Position numbers and translations under genes: made by a program
Part shown: one piece after another, positions 1 to 12,550 of the stretch
How the letters are laid out: each line of letters begins with the position of its first letter
Numbering within the stretch: position 1 is the first letter of the stretch
Notes under the pieces: model-generated
The model's input: the letters and a program-made list of their open reading frames with translations, nothing else
Told to the model about the DNA's origin: nothing
Databases searched by the model: none
DNA from: Actinomycetota bacterium
GTDB taxonomy: Bacteria > Actinomycetota > Actinomycetes > S36-B12
Reading direction: 5' to 3'
NCBI GenBank assembly: GCA_030652695.1
Contig: JAUSQD010000019.1
Coordinates: 1-37,522, forward strand
DNA length: 37,522 nucleotides

Positions 1-477
1 GCGCCCGTCCTGCTTGGCGGAGGACTCCACGTAGCCGAACTCGGCCACATCAGCGGCCAGCCGCTTCAGGAGATCCATTCCGAGCTCGGGTCGAGACTGC
101 TCCCGCCCCCGGAACATGATGGTGATCTTGACCTTGTCTCCGGCCTTGAGAAAGCGCTCGACGTGACCCTTTTTGGTTTCATAGTCATGCGAATCGATCT
201 TCGGGCGGAGCTTCATTTCCTTGATGATGGTGTGCGTCTGGTTTCGACGCGACTCACGCTCCTTCATGGCGGCTTCATACTTGAACTTGCCGAAATCCAT
301 GAGCTTGCAAACTGGTGGCTTGGCCATCGGCGCAACCTCGACGAGATCGAGATCTGCCTCTACAGCCAGTCGAAGCGCATCTTCAATGCGCACGATGCCG
401 ACCTGCTCGCCATTTGGTCCGACCAAACGGACCTCAGGAACGCGAATGCGGTCGTTGATTCGTGGTTCGACGCTGAT
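1..477 (-). CDS. infC: Translation initiation factor IF-3 (3' end beyond window), ATC start codon
   Basis: Reverse-strand translation [129 protein letters not shown]... is classic IF-3. AAGGAGG lies just upstream of ATC at 477-475, with an in-frame TAA at 489-487. Confidence 0.95.
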   Translation of the reverse strand, partial: MSVEPRINDRIRVPEVRLVGPNGEQVGIVRIEDALRLAVEADLDLVEVAPMAKPPVCKLMDFGKFKYEAAMKERESRRNQTHTIIKEMKLRPKIDSHDYETKKGHVERFLKAGDKVKITIMFRGREQSRPELGMDLLKRLAADVAEFGYVESSAKQDGR

Positions 478-597
478 GGCGCCTCCTTATTCGTGCGGTC
501 TGTTGCTGCACAGGAAGTGTTACCACTCACTGTGTGCATTGCGATCCACGTCAAGGGATGACCCCTGGCACAGCGCAAGAAGACGACAGCACGAACC

Positions 598-614
598 GGC
601 ACGCAATGCGTGCC
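598..614 (-). promoter_or_regulatory. Inverted repeat in the infC leader (GGCACGC-att-GCGTGCC), possible attenuator or structured 5' UTR
   Basis: Perfect 7-bp stem with 3-nt loop, followed on the minus strand by pyrimidine-rich GGTTCGTGCTGTCGTCTTCTTGC. Confidence 0.4.
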
Positions 615-760
615 TGAGCGCGTTGACCCGGGCCATCTGGTGCGATGAACGGGTGGGAGCCAGAGCCCCTCTTGCGCGATCCAGCCCGAAAGCCAGATCA
701 ATCGAGGGGAAGGATAGCAGCCTCGGCGATCAACAGACGAATTCCGTCAGGCGCAACTAG

Positions 761-2505
<1,745 letters not shown>

Positions 2506-2509
<4 letters not shown>

Positions 2510-3225
2510 CCGCTCAACGGCTTCCTGAAGTACAGCACCAGACTCTTGCCAATCAACGGGTCAAGAATCCGACCGGCTAGTTGCAGAATCTTCGGCTGGT
2601 GCACGATCTCCCAGACCAGGAGGCGGTGGTAGGCGCGCGCAATCGGGTTGCCGTCATTCCTGACTCCCACCGCGCACTTGATCCACCAATACGGCGAATG
2701 CAGCCCGTGCGCGTACTGCTTGCCCTGATAGACCATGCCGGTGTCCACGATCTTGGCGATCAACTCAGCTTCGGAGTAGATCCGAATGTGTCCACCTTCA
2801 ACATTGTGGTACTCGTCGGAGAGTTTCCAATTCACAGTCTCGGGAAACCAACGGGGCACTGACACAGCCAATGTTCCACCGGGACGAAGCACGCGGACCA
2901 GCTCTGCGATGGCCAGCAGGTCTGCAGGAATGTGTTCGAGAACCTCGGCCGCCACAACTCGGTCGAACTCGCCATCGGGAAAAGGCAGATGCAGGGCATC
3001 CCCCTGCTGGGTCTGGCTCTGGGCCCCCGCGGGTGCCTGACCGTCGGCGAGCATGAGAGCAAATACCTGCTCGACATCAGCAAGCTCTTGAGCATTCATG
3101 TCAAAGGCCGTGACATCTGCGCCGAGTCGATACATCTCAAAGGCGTGCCGGCCTGCTCCACATCCCATGTCGAGTACTCGGTCGCCAGCTCGCAAGCCCA
3201 GCTTGGTGAAATCAACGGTGAGCAT
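2506..3225 (-). CDS. Class I SAM-dependent methyltransferase (Methyltransf_11-like)
   Basis: From MLTVDFTKLGLRAGDRVLDMGCGAGRHAFEM... to stop; motif DMGCGAGRHAFE, AEVLEHIP, RVLRPGGTLAVSVPRWFPE. The track's 133-aa N-terminal extension is antisense-like and overlaps the upstream glycosyltransferase, so the start is placed at ATG 3225. Confidence 0.85.
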
Positions 3226-4483
3226 GCACAGCGCCCTGGTCGTCACGGCGTTCACTGTGGAAGTCATCGATGACCTGTGCATAGGCGGCCGCCACTTTGA
3301 CTGCAACAGCCTTCCAGCTGAACAGCTCCAGTACGCGTGCGCGCCCGGCTGCACCCATCTGCTCACGGCGAGCCGGATCGTCCAGCAGTCCTTCAAGGGC
3401 GGCGAGGAGCTCACCAACATCACCGGGTGTGACCAGATCGGCACACAGGCCATCGGGGCCAACCACTTCAGGGATCGCCCCCGCGCGCGAAACCACAAGC
3501 GGCGTGCCACACGCCATGAGCTCCGCAGTTGGCAGTGAGAAGCCCTCGTACAGCGAGGGCACGCAGGCGACTTCAGCAGAACCCATGATCGCCACCAATT
3601 CGGCATCGCTGACGTCACTGACAAAGCTCACCGCATCCGCGATGGACAGGGACTCGATCAACCGTTCAGTTCGACCCCCAGGGCGAGGCTTGGTCACCAA
3701 GAGGAGTTCGACTTCTCGCTCTGTGCGCAGCTTCGCGAACGCTTCCAACAGCGTTGCGATTCCCTTCATCGGTGCGTCGGCGCTTGCCATCGCCAGTATT
3801 CGACCTGGAATGCGGGCAACCGTGGGCGGAACAAAGCCTTCGTCGACCCCGAGAAGAATCGCTTCCACGCGGGAGGGATCAACTCCAAAGTCGCGCACCA
3901 CATCGCGCACGGACGCCTGCGATGGCGTCAGGATGCGACGGGAGGCACGTGCCACCTTGGCCTGCATACGAAGGAATCCATACCAACGCCAAAGGGTGAA
4001 CTTGCGCCACGGGTTTGCAGTTGCCGCAATGTCGATGCGTCGATCGAAAGTGATCGGATGATGAATCGTAGTGATGAGCGGCAGACCATCGTCTTCGATC
4101 TGAAGCATGCCGTAGCCCAGTGTTTGATTGTCGTGCGCGATGTCAAAGTCGTCGCCTCGCTCTTTCAGCATTCGAGCTACGCGCAGGCTGAAGGTCTTGG
4201 GTTCGGGAAACCCAGCGGTGCACATCGTTGCGAATTCTTCGACATCAACCAGGTCGCGAAATTCTCGATAGTGCGGGATGCGGAATGGATCCTCGTCCCG
4301 GTACAGATCAAGACTGGGCACCTGTGTCAGGGCAACGCCTGCGTCCAATTCGGGGTACGGCTGTCCGGAGAACACCTCAACGGTGTGACCAAGCGCGACA
4401 AGTTCTCGACTGAGATGACGAATGTAGATTCCTTGCCCACCACAGTGCGGCTTGCTCCGATACGACAACAGCGCAATGCGCAT
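3212..4483 (-). CDS. Glycosyltransferase family 4 (GT-B)
   Basis: From MRIALLSYRSKPHCGGQGIYIRHLSRELVALGHTVEVFSGQPYPELD... with GSAEVACVPSLYEGFSLPTAELMACGTPLVVSRAGAIPEVVG (GT4 signature). Start placed at ATG 4483. Confidence 0.88.
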   Translation of the reverse strand: MRIALLSYRSKPHCGGQGIYIRHLSRELVALGHTVEVFSGQPYPELDAGVALTQVPSLDLYRDEDPFRIPHYREFRDLVDVEEFATMCTAGFPEPKTFSLRVARMLKERGDDFDIAHDNQTLGYGMLQIEDDGLPLITTIHHPITFDRRIDIAATANPWRKFTLWRWYGFLRMQAKVARASRRILTPSQASVRDVVRDFGVDPSRVEAILLGVDEGFVPPTVARIPGRILAMASADAPMKGIATLLEAFAKLRTEREVELLLVTKPRPGGRTERLIESLSIADAVSFVSDVSDAELVAIMGSAEVACVPSLYEGFSLPTAELMACGTPLVVSRAGAIPEVVGPDGLCADLVTPGDVGELLAALEGLLDDPARREQMGAAGRARVLELFSWKAVAVKVAAAYAQVIDDFHSERRDDQGAVHAHR

Positions 4484-4578
4484 CGACTCAATCCTTCCGT
4501 GCGAGTGTTCCGGTGGACAGTCGGCACAATGTAGATGAATCGGACCTTCCGTGACCATGCTTAGAGAAAAGCTTGCGT

Positions 4579-5046
4579 CTATTGATCTTTTGCCAGGAAC
4601 TGCAAACGCGTATCTGTCACCACATGACGCGATGGGCCCATCACATCGATGACCAATGCCGTGCATGTGTCATCGAGTGCCGCTCGTGCAGCATCGCGAG
4701 CAGAGATCGGCACTGGTCGAGCGGCTGGATCCCAGGTAGCCATCGAATCCACACCAGTAAATGCGAGCAGGCCCTTGTGTCCACTTGGACTGATCATCGA
4801 CACAACTGACATATGACTGCTCTTGTCTGCGCCAGATTCATCCATGTCGTCAACTGTCGCAACCACCGCCACGAGCAAGCGTGCGTGCATCAGCAGTTCA
4901 AGGGGCAAGTCGCGAGCAATCTCAGCCGTCAGGCGAACATGCCCGTCCATCAATGCCTGACGCAGAGCCGGATCTGCAGCTCCGTCATCGCCCAAGAAGG
5001 CAGGCGATGCAAGGCTTCGACCTTGCCCGAGCCCAGGTTCGTTCAC
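4579..5046 (-). CDS. SseB family protein
   Basis: 155 aa; SPAFLGDDGAADPALRQAL...LPLELLMHARLLVAVVA...MSVVSMISPSGHKGLLAFTGVDSMATWDPAARPVPIS resembles the SseB N-terminal domain. Confidence 0.75.
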   Translation of the reverse strand: MNEPGLGQGRSLASPAFLGDDGAADPALRQALMDGHVRLTAEIARDLPLELLMHARLLVAVVATVDDMDESGADKSSHMSVVSMISPSGHKGLLAFTGVDSMATWDPAARPVPISARDAARAALDDTCTALVIDVMGPSRHVVTDTRLQFLAKDQ

Positions 5047-5047
5047 C

Positions 5048-5893
5048 TCAGAGGCGACAGGCGTGAATGTCGGTCACCAGAATGCCGCGGGCACCAAGCT
5101 CATAGAGATCGTCCATGACTCGGTGAATGTCATGTGCCGGCACCATCGCACGCACAGCAGACCAGTCGGAATCCTGCAGTGGCGACACTGTGGGCGACTC
5201 AATGCCTGGAGTGATGGCACATGCCTCGGCGAGATCAGTCTGGCGAATGTCGTAGTCGACGAGCACAAACGTTCTCGCCACCATCACACTCTGCAGTCTG
5301 CGAATCACCGTCTCGACAGCAGCATTCTGCGGTGCGTCGATTCTGCGCACGACCAATGCCTCGGACAGCAGGATCGGCTCGCCGATGATTTCCAGCCCGG
5401 CGCGTCGCATGGTCGTTCCGGTTGCCACAACATCGGCTACAGCATCGGCAACGCCGAGCGCCACTGCGTTCTCCACTGCGCCGTCCAGCCGAATGACCGT
5501 CGCATCGATCTTGGATTGGGAAAGCCAAGCGCGCAAGAGTCCGTCGTACGAAGTCGCGATCCGCTTGCCCGCAAGATCGGCCACCGAGTCGAACTTGCCG
5601 ATCGGAGCTGCCAGGCGAAAAGTCGACGGAGCAAATCCCAGTGACAGCAGCTCAGTTGCCTGCGCTCCGGAATCCAGCAACATGTCGCGCCCTGTAATGC
5701 CGATGTCCAGAGTTCCTTCACCGACGTACAAGGCGATGTCCTTGGGGCGCAGGAAGTAGAACTCAACATCGTTGACCGGGTCGTTTACGACAAGATCACG
5801 AATGCCGGCGCTGCGGAGATAGCCCGCCTCCTGCAACATCGCGCGCGCAGGTTCGGCCAGCTGCCCCTTATTGGGCAATGCAACTTTCAACAT
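5048..5893 (-). CDS. hisG: ATP phosphoribosyltransferase (long form)
   Basis: MLKVALPNKGQLAEPARAMLQEAGY...YVGEGTLDIGITGRDML...VADVVATGTTMRRAGLEII. Confidence 0.95.
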   Translation of the reverse strand: MLKVALPNKGQLAEPARAMLQEAGYLRSAGIRDLVVNDPVNDVEFYFLRPKDIALYVGEGTLDIGITGRDMLLDSGAQATELLSLGFAPSTFRLAAPIGKFDSVADLAGKRIATSYDGLLRAWLSQSKIDATVIRLDGAVENAVALGVADAVADVVATGTTMRRAGLEIIGEPILLSEALVVRRIDAPQNAAVETVIRRLQSVMVARTFVLVDYDIRQTDLAEACAITPGIESPTVSPLQDSDWSAVRAMVPAHDIHRVMDDLYELGARGILVTDIHACRL

Positions 5894-5898
5894 GAGCG

Positions 5899-6162
5899 CT
5901 ACAACCGCCGATACACGTCGTCGAGGGAGATCTTGCTGGCAATCATCATCACCTGAAGGTGGTAGAGCAACTGGGCGATCTCTTCAGCCGTGCGATCTGG
6001 ACCCTCGTGCTCAGCTGCCATCCACACTTCAGCAGCTTCTTCGACAACCTTCTTGCCGATCGCATGCACCCCACGCTCGACGAGTTTGACCGTGCCTGAA
6101 TTTGCGTCACCTGAGGCGGTTTTCTGCACAAGTTCGATGTACAACTCGTCGAATGTCTTCAC
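5899..6162 (-). CDS. hisE: Phosphoribosyl-ATP pyrophosphatase
   Basis: 87 aa; [51 protein letters not shown]...[14 protein letters not shown]. Confidence 0.95.
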   Translation of the reverse strand: MKTFDELYIELVQKTASGDANSGTVKLVERGVHAIGKKVVEEAAEVWMAAEHEGPDRTAEEIAQLLYHLQVMMIASKISLDDVYRRL

Positions 6163-6171
6163 GGAACCACC

Positions 6172-6660
6172 CTACTGAGAAATGTGTGAGCCAGTGATGC
6201 CGGCGACAAGGCTCCAGGTGGACAAGGCTGCCTGGGTGGCTTCAAAGCCCTTGTCCTCAGTGGAGCCAGCCAATCCGGCGCGCGCCAAGGCCTGCGCTTC
6301 GGTGTCACACGTGAGCAGGCCGAATCCAACCGGTACGAGGTAGTCGAGGGCGACTTGCGAAAGTCCATCAGTGGCGGCAGCACACACGTACTCAAAGTGC
6401 GGGGTGTCTCCGCGGATGACCACACCGAGCGCCACCACCACGTCGTAGTCGTCAGAAGCCGCACACGCCTTGGTCACGATTGGCAGTTCGAAGGAGCCGG
6501 CGACCCGAATGACTGATGGCGTGGCTCCGGCGATTGCACACGCCCGGAGCGCACCCGCCACAAGACCATCCATGACCTCGACATGCCAGGAAGCAGCGAC
6601 AATGGCGACGCGCGCATCGCTTGAGGTGATCGTGAGTTCTGGCGCCCCGTGGCCGCTCAT
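6172..6660 (-). CDS. ribH: 6,7-dimethyl-8-ribityllumazine synthase
   Basis: [21 protein letters not shown]...[10 protein letters not shown]...[19 protein letters not shown]...[21 protein letters not shown]. Confidence 0.96.
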   Translation of the reverse strand: MSGHGAPELTITSSDARVAIVAASWHVEVMDGLVAGALRACAIAGATPSVIRVAGSFELPIVTKACAASDDYDVVVALGVVIRGDTPHFEYVCAAATDGLSQVALDYLVPVGFGLLTCDTEAQALARAGLAGSTEDKGFEATQAALSTWSLVAGITGSHISQ

Positions 6661-7976
6661 GCTGAACCTTCCGGTGTTGAGTCGCCAAGGGTGTGGCCCA
6701 TGCGCGTGGCTTTGGTGTTCAAGTAGTCCTCATTGTGGACATTGGAGGCGATCTCCAACGGCAGACGCTCAACAATCTCAAGCCCGTAGCCTTCCAGCCC
6801 CGCTCGCTTGGCTGGATTGTTCGTCAGCAGCCGCATGGTTCGCACTCCGAGCTCGTACAGAATCTGTGCGCCGGTGCCGTAATCACGGGCATCAGCGGGG
6901 AGCCCAAGATCAAGATTGGCATCCACAGTGTCGCGACCGTCATCTTGCAGGCTGTAGGCCATCAGCTTGTGCATCAGCCCGATGCCGCGGCCTTCATGAC
7001 CGCGCATGTACAGCACGATTCCACGTCCTTCAAAAGCGACTCGTTGAAGAGCTGCCTGCAGCTGAGGTCCGCAATCGCATCGAAGTGATCCAAAGACATC
7101 GCCGGTAAGGCACTCAGAGTGCACCCGCACCATGACTTGCTCGCCGTCATCGATGTCACCCATGACCAGCGCCAGATGATCGGTGCCATCAATGTCGCTG
7201 CGGTACCCAACGGCGCGAAATTCTCCAAACTCAGTCGGCAGCTTCGTCTCCGCGACTCGCACGACCTGCACTTCATTCTGCCGGCGGAAGCGAATGAGAT
7301 CGGCTATGGAGATCATGCGGAGGCCATGGGTGTCGGCGAAGTCTCGGCATTGCGGTGCCCGCATCATCGATCCGTCATCATTGACGAGTTCGCACAGAGC
7401 GCCGGCGGGGGTGAACCCTGCCATCCGTGCCAGATCAACAGATGCTTCTGTGTGGCCTGGCCTGCGAAGCACCCCACCTTCCACTGCCCGCAAGGGCATG
7501 ACGTGTCCGGGCCGGGTGAGATCAAAGGGGTCGGTGGCGCTGTCTCCCAGCACCCGAATGGTGTGCGAGCGATCCTTGGCCGAAATACCTGTGGTCTCGA
7601 CATCGCGGGCATCCACTGACACGGCATAGGCCGTTCCCTTGCGATCCTCATTCACCGCCGTCATCGGCGGCAGTCCGAGACGATCAAGGTCAGCACCTGT
7701 CATGCCCACACAGATGTACCCGGAGGTGTGTCGAATCATGAATCCAGTCAGCTCTGGAGTGGCGGAGTTCGCCGGAAAGATGAGATCGCCTTCATTCTCG
7801 CGATCTTCGTCGTCGACAACCACCACTGCTTCACCGGCACGCAATGCCGCAAGAGCATCCTCAATTGAATCCAGCTGCACACCGTCGCTGGACTGCGTGC
7901 GAGAGGTGACTTTATGAGCAAGCCGCTTCTTTTCAAGGGGCTGCTGGCTCTTGAAGAGCTCGTCAGCGGGAATCAT
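6657..7976 (-). CDS. ribBA: Bifunctional 3,4-dihydroxy-2-butanone-4-phosphate synthase / GTP cyclohydrolase II
   Basis: [19 protein letters not shown]...[10 protein letters not shown]...[27 protein letters not shown]...[11 protein letters not shown]. Confidence 0.96.
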   Translation of the reverse strand: MIPADELFKSQQPLEKKRLAHKVTSRTQSSDGVQLDSIEDALAALRAGEAVVVVDDEDRENEGDLIFPANSATPELTGFMIRHTSGYICVGMTGADLDRLGLPPMTAVNEDRKGTAYAVSVDARDVETTGISAKDRSHTIRVLGDSATDPFDLTRPGHVMPLRAVEGGVLRRPGHTEASVDLARMAGFTPAGALCELVNDDGSMMRAPQCRDFADTHGLRMISIADLIRFRRQNEVQVVRVAETKLPTEFGEFRAVGYRSDIDGTDHLALVMGDIDDGEQVMVRVHSECLTGDVFGSLRCDCGPQLQAALQRVAFEGRGIVLYMRGHEGRGIGLMHKLMAYSLQDDGRDTVDANLDLGLPADARDYGTGAQILYELGVRTMRLLTNNPAKRAGLEGYGLEIVERLPLEIASNVHNEDYLNTKATRMGHTLGDSTPEGSA

Positions 7977-8566
7977 CTGCGTGCCTCAAGAAGGCGCTCG
8001 ACATATTTGGCGATGACATCTATCTCAAGGTTGACGGGATCACCGACGCCTCGCTCGCCAAGGGTGGTCTCACGCAAGGTGGTCGGAATGAGCGAGACGG
8101 TGAATGAGTCATCGTCGACGTTGACCACAGTGAGGGAGACTCCATCGACGGTAATCGAGCCTTTCTCAGCGACATAGCGCGCGAGTTGCCCGGGCAGTGA
8201 AACTCGGACGACTGTCCAGTGCTCAGCGGGTGAGATGTCGAGGATCATTCCGGTGGCATCCACATGCCCTTGCACAAGATGACCCCCGAGCCGCCCGTGC
8301 GCAGGCATGGCTCGTTCGAGGTTGACTGGCGAACCAGCAGTCGCGGCTCCCAGCGAAGTGCGCGCCAAAGTCTCGGCCATCACATCTGCAGTGAACGAGT
8401 CCTTCTCAAGCTCAGCCACCGTCAGGCAGACCCCGTTGACGGAGATGGAGTCACCGAGTTTGGCGTCTTCAAGTGCAAGCCCTGCGCGGATGATCATGCG
8501 TGCTGAATCGCCTTGCACCAGCACGGACACCACTTCTCCGCGTTCTTCGACTATCCCGGTGAACAC
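7973..8566 (-). CDS. ribE: Riboflavin synthase, alpha subunit
   Basis: [15 protein letters not shown]...[11 protein letters not shown]...[14 protein letters not shown]...[14 protein letters not shown]; duplicated lumazine-binding motifs. Confidence 0.96.
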   Translation of the reverse strand: MFTGIVEERGEVVSVLVQGDSARMIIRAGLALEDAKLGDSISVNGVCLTVAELEKDSFTADVMAETLARTSLGAATAGSPVNLERAMPAHGRLGGHLVQGHVDATGMILDISPAEHWTVVRVSLPGQLARYVAEKGSITVDGVSLTVVNVDDDSFTVSLIPTTLRETTLGERGVGDPVNLEIDVIAKYVERLLEARR

Positions 8567-8575
8567 TCGCTCGTC

Positions 8576-9589
8576 CTATCGCTGGCTGCTGGCGCTGCGG
8601 GAGATCCGTCCGCGCACCATCACATCATTCCCGATCATGGCAACCTGGATGACATCGACCGGAAAAGGCCTCGTCAGGGGGTGCGATGAGGGCACTCCGG
8701 CCCCCATGAGGGTGGGGGCGATGATCCACACGACCTCATTGACACATCCGGCCTCCAAGAACGCCGATGCAAGGGTCGGACCTCCTTCGAGCAGAACCTG
8801 TTGGATGCCACGGTCAGCCAAGAGGCGAAGGGCATCCTTGGGATCGCGGTTGCCAATCAGCAGAGTCTGGGCCGAATCGTCGTGCAAGCGCAGTCCGGCA
8901 GGCAATTCGCGCTCTCCCATGACCACTCGCAGGGGTTGCATCCGCACGTCAATCTCGCGAACAGTCAATTGCGGGTCATCGGCGATCGCGGTGCCAATGC
9001 CCACCAGCACCGCGTCGCTCTGCGATCTGAGCTGGTGAGTCAGCAGCCTGGCCTGCGGTCCGGAGATGGCGGTCGGGCCACCGTCAGCATCTGCCACCCG
9101 CGCATCGAGGGTTTGCGCCAGTTTCAGGAGCACGTACGGCAGTCCCGTGGCTTGCACATGTGTCCACGCGACGTTGACCTGCTCGGCGTCTGCCTGACCG
9201 ACACCTTCGAGGACGTCGATGCCGGCTTGGCGCAGTACTTCAGCACCACCAGCAGCTTCAAGCGTGGGATCGTGTTGAGCAAACACGACTCTGGAGATGC
9301 CAGCATTGATCAGCGCTTCGGTGCATGGACCTGTGCGGCCTGTATGACGACAGGGTTCAAGTGTGACGACAGCCGTGGCTCCAAGGGCCTTCGCGCCCGC
9401 AACGGCAAGTGCCTCCACTTCGGCGTGCGGAGTGCCCGCACCGTGATGAAAGCCGGCGCCAACTTCGACACCCTCGGCGTCGATGATGACACAGCCCACT
9501 CTCGGGTTTGACGAACGCGGGCCTTGGTATGCCAACGCAATGGCCCGACTCATCGCCGCTGCCACCCGGTCGGTGTTCAGTGGCTGCAT
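8576..9589 (-). CDS. ribD: Bifunctional diaminohydroxyphosphoribosylaminopyrimidine deaminase / reductase
   Basis: HAEVEAL...[19 protein letters not shown] zinc deaminase motif; C-terminal reductase [17 protein letters not shown]. Confidence 0.95.
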   Translation of the reverse strand: MQPLNTDRVAAAMSRAIALAYQGPRSSNPRVGCVIIDAEGVEVGAGFHHGAGTPHAEVEALAVAGAKALGATAVVTLEPCRHTGRTGPCTEALINAGISRVVFAQHDPTLEAAGGAEVLRQAGIDVLEGVGQADAEQVNVAWTHVQATGLPYVLLKLAQTLDARVADADGGPTAISGPQARLLTHQLRSQSDAVLVGIGTAIADDPQLTVREIDVRMQPLRVVMGERELPAGLRLHDDSAQTLLIGNRDPKDALRLLADRGIQQVLLEGGPTLASAFLEAGCVNEVVWIIAPTLMGAGVPSSHPLTRPFPVDVIQVAMIGNDVMVRGRISRSASSQR

Positions 9590-10245
9590 GCCGCCTGAGC
9601 AATTCCGCGCAGTTCGTCAACGACAAGGGCCGGATCATCTGCGCGATACACGGCGGATCCCGCCACGAACACATTCGCACCGGCTTCGGCGCATCGACCA
9701 ATGGTCTCGGCGTCGACTCCCCCATCAACTTGTACCCAGATATCGGTGCCTGAGCGCTTCGCGTACTCGCGGGCTTGAACAATCTTCGGCAACATCGCAT
9801 CCATGAACGACTGACCGCCAAAGCCCGGTTCGACTGTCATGACCAAGATCATGTCCAAGTACGGAAGCAGATCCTCAACTACGGAAATATCTGTTCCGGG
9901 TTTCACCGCGGCACTGGCACGTGCGCCTGCGGCGCGAATATCCCGGCAAATCTGGCGAGGATTCGCCGCAGCCTCAACATGAAATGTCACGCTGCCCGCG
10001 CCTGCCTCGGCATAGGAGGGAGCCCATCTGTCTGGATCAGCAATCATCAGATGGCAGTCGGCCGGCAACGAGGTTTTGCCGATGAGTGACTCGACAACCA
10101 ACAGGCCAAATGTCAGATTGGGCACAAAGTGGTTGTCCATGACATCAAGATGAATCCAGTCAGCTGTCGCTTCAACTCTGGCGACCTCATCAGCCAATCG
10201 CGACAAGTCAGCGTTCAGCACACTCGGGGAAATCAACAGGCCCAT
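9577..10245 (-). CDS. rpe: Ribulose-phosphate 3-epimerase
   Basis: [17 protein letters not shown]...[18 protein letters not shown]...[20 protein letters not shown]...VDGGVDAET. Confidence 0.96.
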   Translation of the reverse strand: MGLLISPSVLNADLSRLADEVARVEATADWIHLDVMDNHFVPNLTFGLLVVESLIGKTSLPADCHLMIADPDRWAPSYAEAGAGSVTFHVEAAANPRQICRDIRAAGARASAAVKPGTDISVVEDLLPYLDMILVMTVEPGFGGQSFMDAMLPKIVQAREYAKRSGTDIWVQVDGGVDAETIGRCAEAGANVFVAGSAVYRADDPALVVDELRGIAQAACSH

Positions 10246-10274
10246 TCACTCAGAGTAGTGGCCGACAAACTGCG

Positions 10275-11621
10275 TTACAGGGGGCTCCTGAGCAGCGCTA
10301 GGAACATCGCATCAGTGCCGTGGCGATGCGGCCAGAGCTGCACAAAAGGACCTCGAGCAGAGTCCGTGACCTCCGGCAGGAAACTCGGGGCGTCCAGCAG
10401 TTCGAGCTCGGGGTGCTGCTTGCGGATGTCGCTGATCACCAGTTCAGTCTCGGCGAAGTGTGGTGAGCAGGTGACATAGGCGATCACCCCACCTGGAGCC
10501 ACGGCGGCAATCGCAGAATTCAGCAATGCTCTTTGCAATGGTGCAAGCTCAGCGACATCGTTCAGCTTCCTTCGCCAACGCGACTCAGGTCGTCGCCGTA
10601 GTGCTCCCAGTCCACTGCACGGTGCATCCACGAGGACACGATCAAATTGGCCTTCCCAAGGCTGCGTGACGGCATCGGCGACGATGACCTCAGTCGAGCT
10701 GTCTGTACCCAGAGATTGCCTGACCAGTTGTGCCCGATGGGCGTGCGGCTCAACAGCAGTCAGGTGCACACCCTGTCCGAACGCGACCGACTCAAGCAGT
10801 GCCGCCTTGCCACCAGGTCCGGCACACATATCCAGCCACCGTCCTTCGGTGCTGGAGACAGGAACACGCGTGAGTGCCAAGGTCACCAGCTGGCTGCCTT
10901 CGTCCTGCACGCCGACTTCACCGCTGCGGATCTGCGGAATCGCTTCAGGGGTGCCGTCAACCAGGGTGCCAGCCACAGCTGACCAGCGCCCCGCCTCCAC
11001 CCCCGGAATTTCCAGGAGCGCATCGACGGAAATCCGACGAGCAACCAGCGATGGGCGGGCTGGGGTGTTGTCAGATTTGAGCAGTTCAGCGAGTTCAGAC
11101 TTGCGATCAGCCAGTGCTTGCGAGAAGGCACGAACAATCCACACAGGATGCGACCAGCGCACAGCCAATTCCTTCTCGGCCGGGCCGCTCACTCCCAGCT
11201 CAGTTGCCCATTCTTCATTGGTCCGAGCCGCCACCTTGCGCAGCACTGCATTGACGAAGCCGGCCCGTGAAGCGGCACCGCTGACTGCGCCGGTGGCTCT
11301 GGCCAGGTTGCAAGTGGAATCAACTGCCGCGTGACTTGGCACGCGCATCATCAGGAGTTGGTGCGTGCCAAGCCGCAGCAGGTCCTTCATGCCTGCATCT
11401 ACCTGATCCCACGGGCGAGATATGCAGCTCGCCAAAATGGCGTCGTACCAGCCCTGCCAACGCAAGGTGCCGTAGCCGAGCTCGGTGGCGAATCCTGCAT
11501 CACGACCATCGAGTCGCTTGTCTCGAAGAATCGCCGGAAGTGCCAAGTTCGCGTATGCGTCGTCAACTCGGACGACGCGAAGAAGTGCAACCGCTGCCTC
11601 GCGCGCGGGATCGCCGCTCAT
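10275..11621 (-). CDS. rsmB: 16S rRNA (cytosine967-C5)-methyltransferase
   Basis: MSGDPAREAAVALLRVVRVDDAYANLALPAIL...WLDMCAGPGGKAALL...VLVDAPCSGLGALRRRPESRWR. Start placed at ATG 11621, a 4-bp ATGA overlap with fmt. Confidence 0.92.
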   Translation of the reverse strand: MSGDPAREAAVALLRVVRVDDAYANLALPAILRDKRLDGRDAGFATELGYGTLRWQGWYDAILASCISRPWDQVDAGMKDLLRLGTHQLLMMRVPSHAAVDSTCNLARATGAVSGAASRAGFVNAVLRKVAARTNEEWATELGVSGPAEKELAVRWSHPVWIVRAFSQALADRKSELAELLKSDNTPARPSLVARRISVDALLEIPGVEAGRWSAVAGTLVDGTPEAIPQIRSGEVGVQDEGSQLVTLALTRVPVSSTEGRWLDMCAGPGGKAALLESVAFGQGVHLTAVEPHAHRAQLVRQSLGTDSSTEVIVADAVTQPWEGQFDRVLVDAPCSGLGALRRRPESRWRRKLNDVAELAPLQRALLNSAIAAVAPGGVIAYVTCSPHFAETELVISDIRKQHPELELLDAPSFLPEVTDSARGPFVQLWPHRHGTDAMFLALLRSPL

Positions 11622-12547
11622 TGAAAGGACGCACCCAAAAGGTCGACTCCACGCGCCCAGTCGCGAGCACTCATCTGCTTTCGCCCTGCCGCCTGCACTT
11701 GATCCAGACAGGCTGCACGACTTGCGGTGCCAACCCACACTGCGGCCTTGGACACATGGATCTGGCCCGGGGCCAAGGAAGGCGCCTCTTCAGGAGCTCG
11801 CAGCACAAGAGGCGACAGCTTGACTCGCTCTGCGCCAAGAGTCGTCCAAGCGCCCGGATCAGGAGTGGTCGCCCGAATTCTTCGATCCACGCCCACCCAC
11901 GGGTCAGTCCAGCGAACGCGTGCATCATCGCTGCTCAGTTTTGGCGCCAGAGAAAGTCCTAGGTCGGACTGCTCAACCGGGGAAAGCTCGCCGGCTTCGA
12001 TGCCGTCCAAGGTGGCCGCCAGAAGTGAGCTGCCGTGGGTCGCCAATCGACTCAGCAGTTCACCGGCGGTGTCACTTGGCAGCACCCTTTCAGTGAAGGA
12101 GCCAAATACTGGGCCGTCGTCAAGTCCTGGCCCAATCAGGAAGGTGCTGGCTCCCGTGACCTCGTCACCATGCAGGAGCGACCACTGCACCGGGGCAGCA
12201 CCACGCCAAGCGGGCAAGAGCGAGAAGTGCAGATTGATCCAGCCATGAGGGGCTGCCGCGAGGAGATCGGCCGGCACCAGATTGCCGTAGGCAACCACTG
12301 GAATGCAGTCAGGGGCCCAAGCCGCCAGTCCCTCCTGGAAGGCCGGATCCCTCAGTGAAACTGGAGTCAGCACTGGGATGCCCTGTTCGTCAGCCAATTG
12401 CCCAACCGGACTTCGCTGCATCGAGCGACCTCTGCCTGCCGGTGCATCCGCCCTCGTGATCACACCCACGACCTCATGTGTAGTCGACAAGAGCGTTTGG
12501 AGCGCGACTGCAGCAACATGCGGAGTTCCCGCAAAGACAAGGCGCAA
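11618..12547 (-). CDS. fmt: Methionyl-tRNA formyltransferase
   Basis: MRLVFAGTPHVAAVALQTLL...WINLHFSLLPAWRGAAPVQWSLLHGDEVTGAST. Confidence 0.95.
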   Translation of the reverse strand: MRLVFAGTPHVAAVALQTLLSTTHEVVGVITRADAPAGRGRSMQRSPVGQLADEQGIPVLTPVSLRDPAFQEGLAAWAPDCIPVVAYGNLVPADLLAAAPHGWINLHFSLLPAWRGAAPVQWSLLHGDEVTGASTFLIGPGLDDGPVFGSFTERVLPSDTAGELLSRLATHGSSLLAATLDGIEAGELSPVEQSDLGLSLAPKLSSDDARVRWTDPWVGVDRRIRATTPDPGAWTTLGAERVKLSPLVLRAPEEAPSLAPGQIHVSKAAVWVGTASRAACLDQVQAAGRKQMSARDWARGVDLLGASFQ

Positions 12548-12550
12548 GGG

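Noticed and set aside
163-760. Plus-strand ORFs of 132 and 179 aa and minus-strand 113 aa near infC
   Set aside because: The infC reading frame (ATC start) explains 1-477; the others have no family-like features.
3226-3624. N-terminal 133 aa of the 372-aa methyltransferase ORF
   Set aside because: Overlaps the GT4 gene out of frame, Arg/Ser/Trp-rich composition typical of a non-coding frame; real start is ATG 3225.
4493-4553. Direct repeat ccttccgtg at 4493-4501 and 4545-4553, upstream of the glycosyltransferase
   Set aside because: Only 9 nt and two copies; could be chance. No other operator-like feature noticed.
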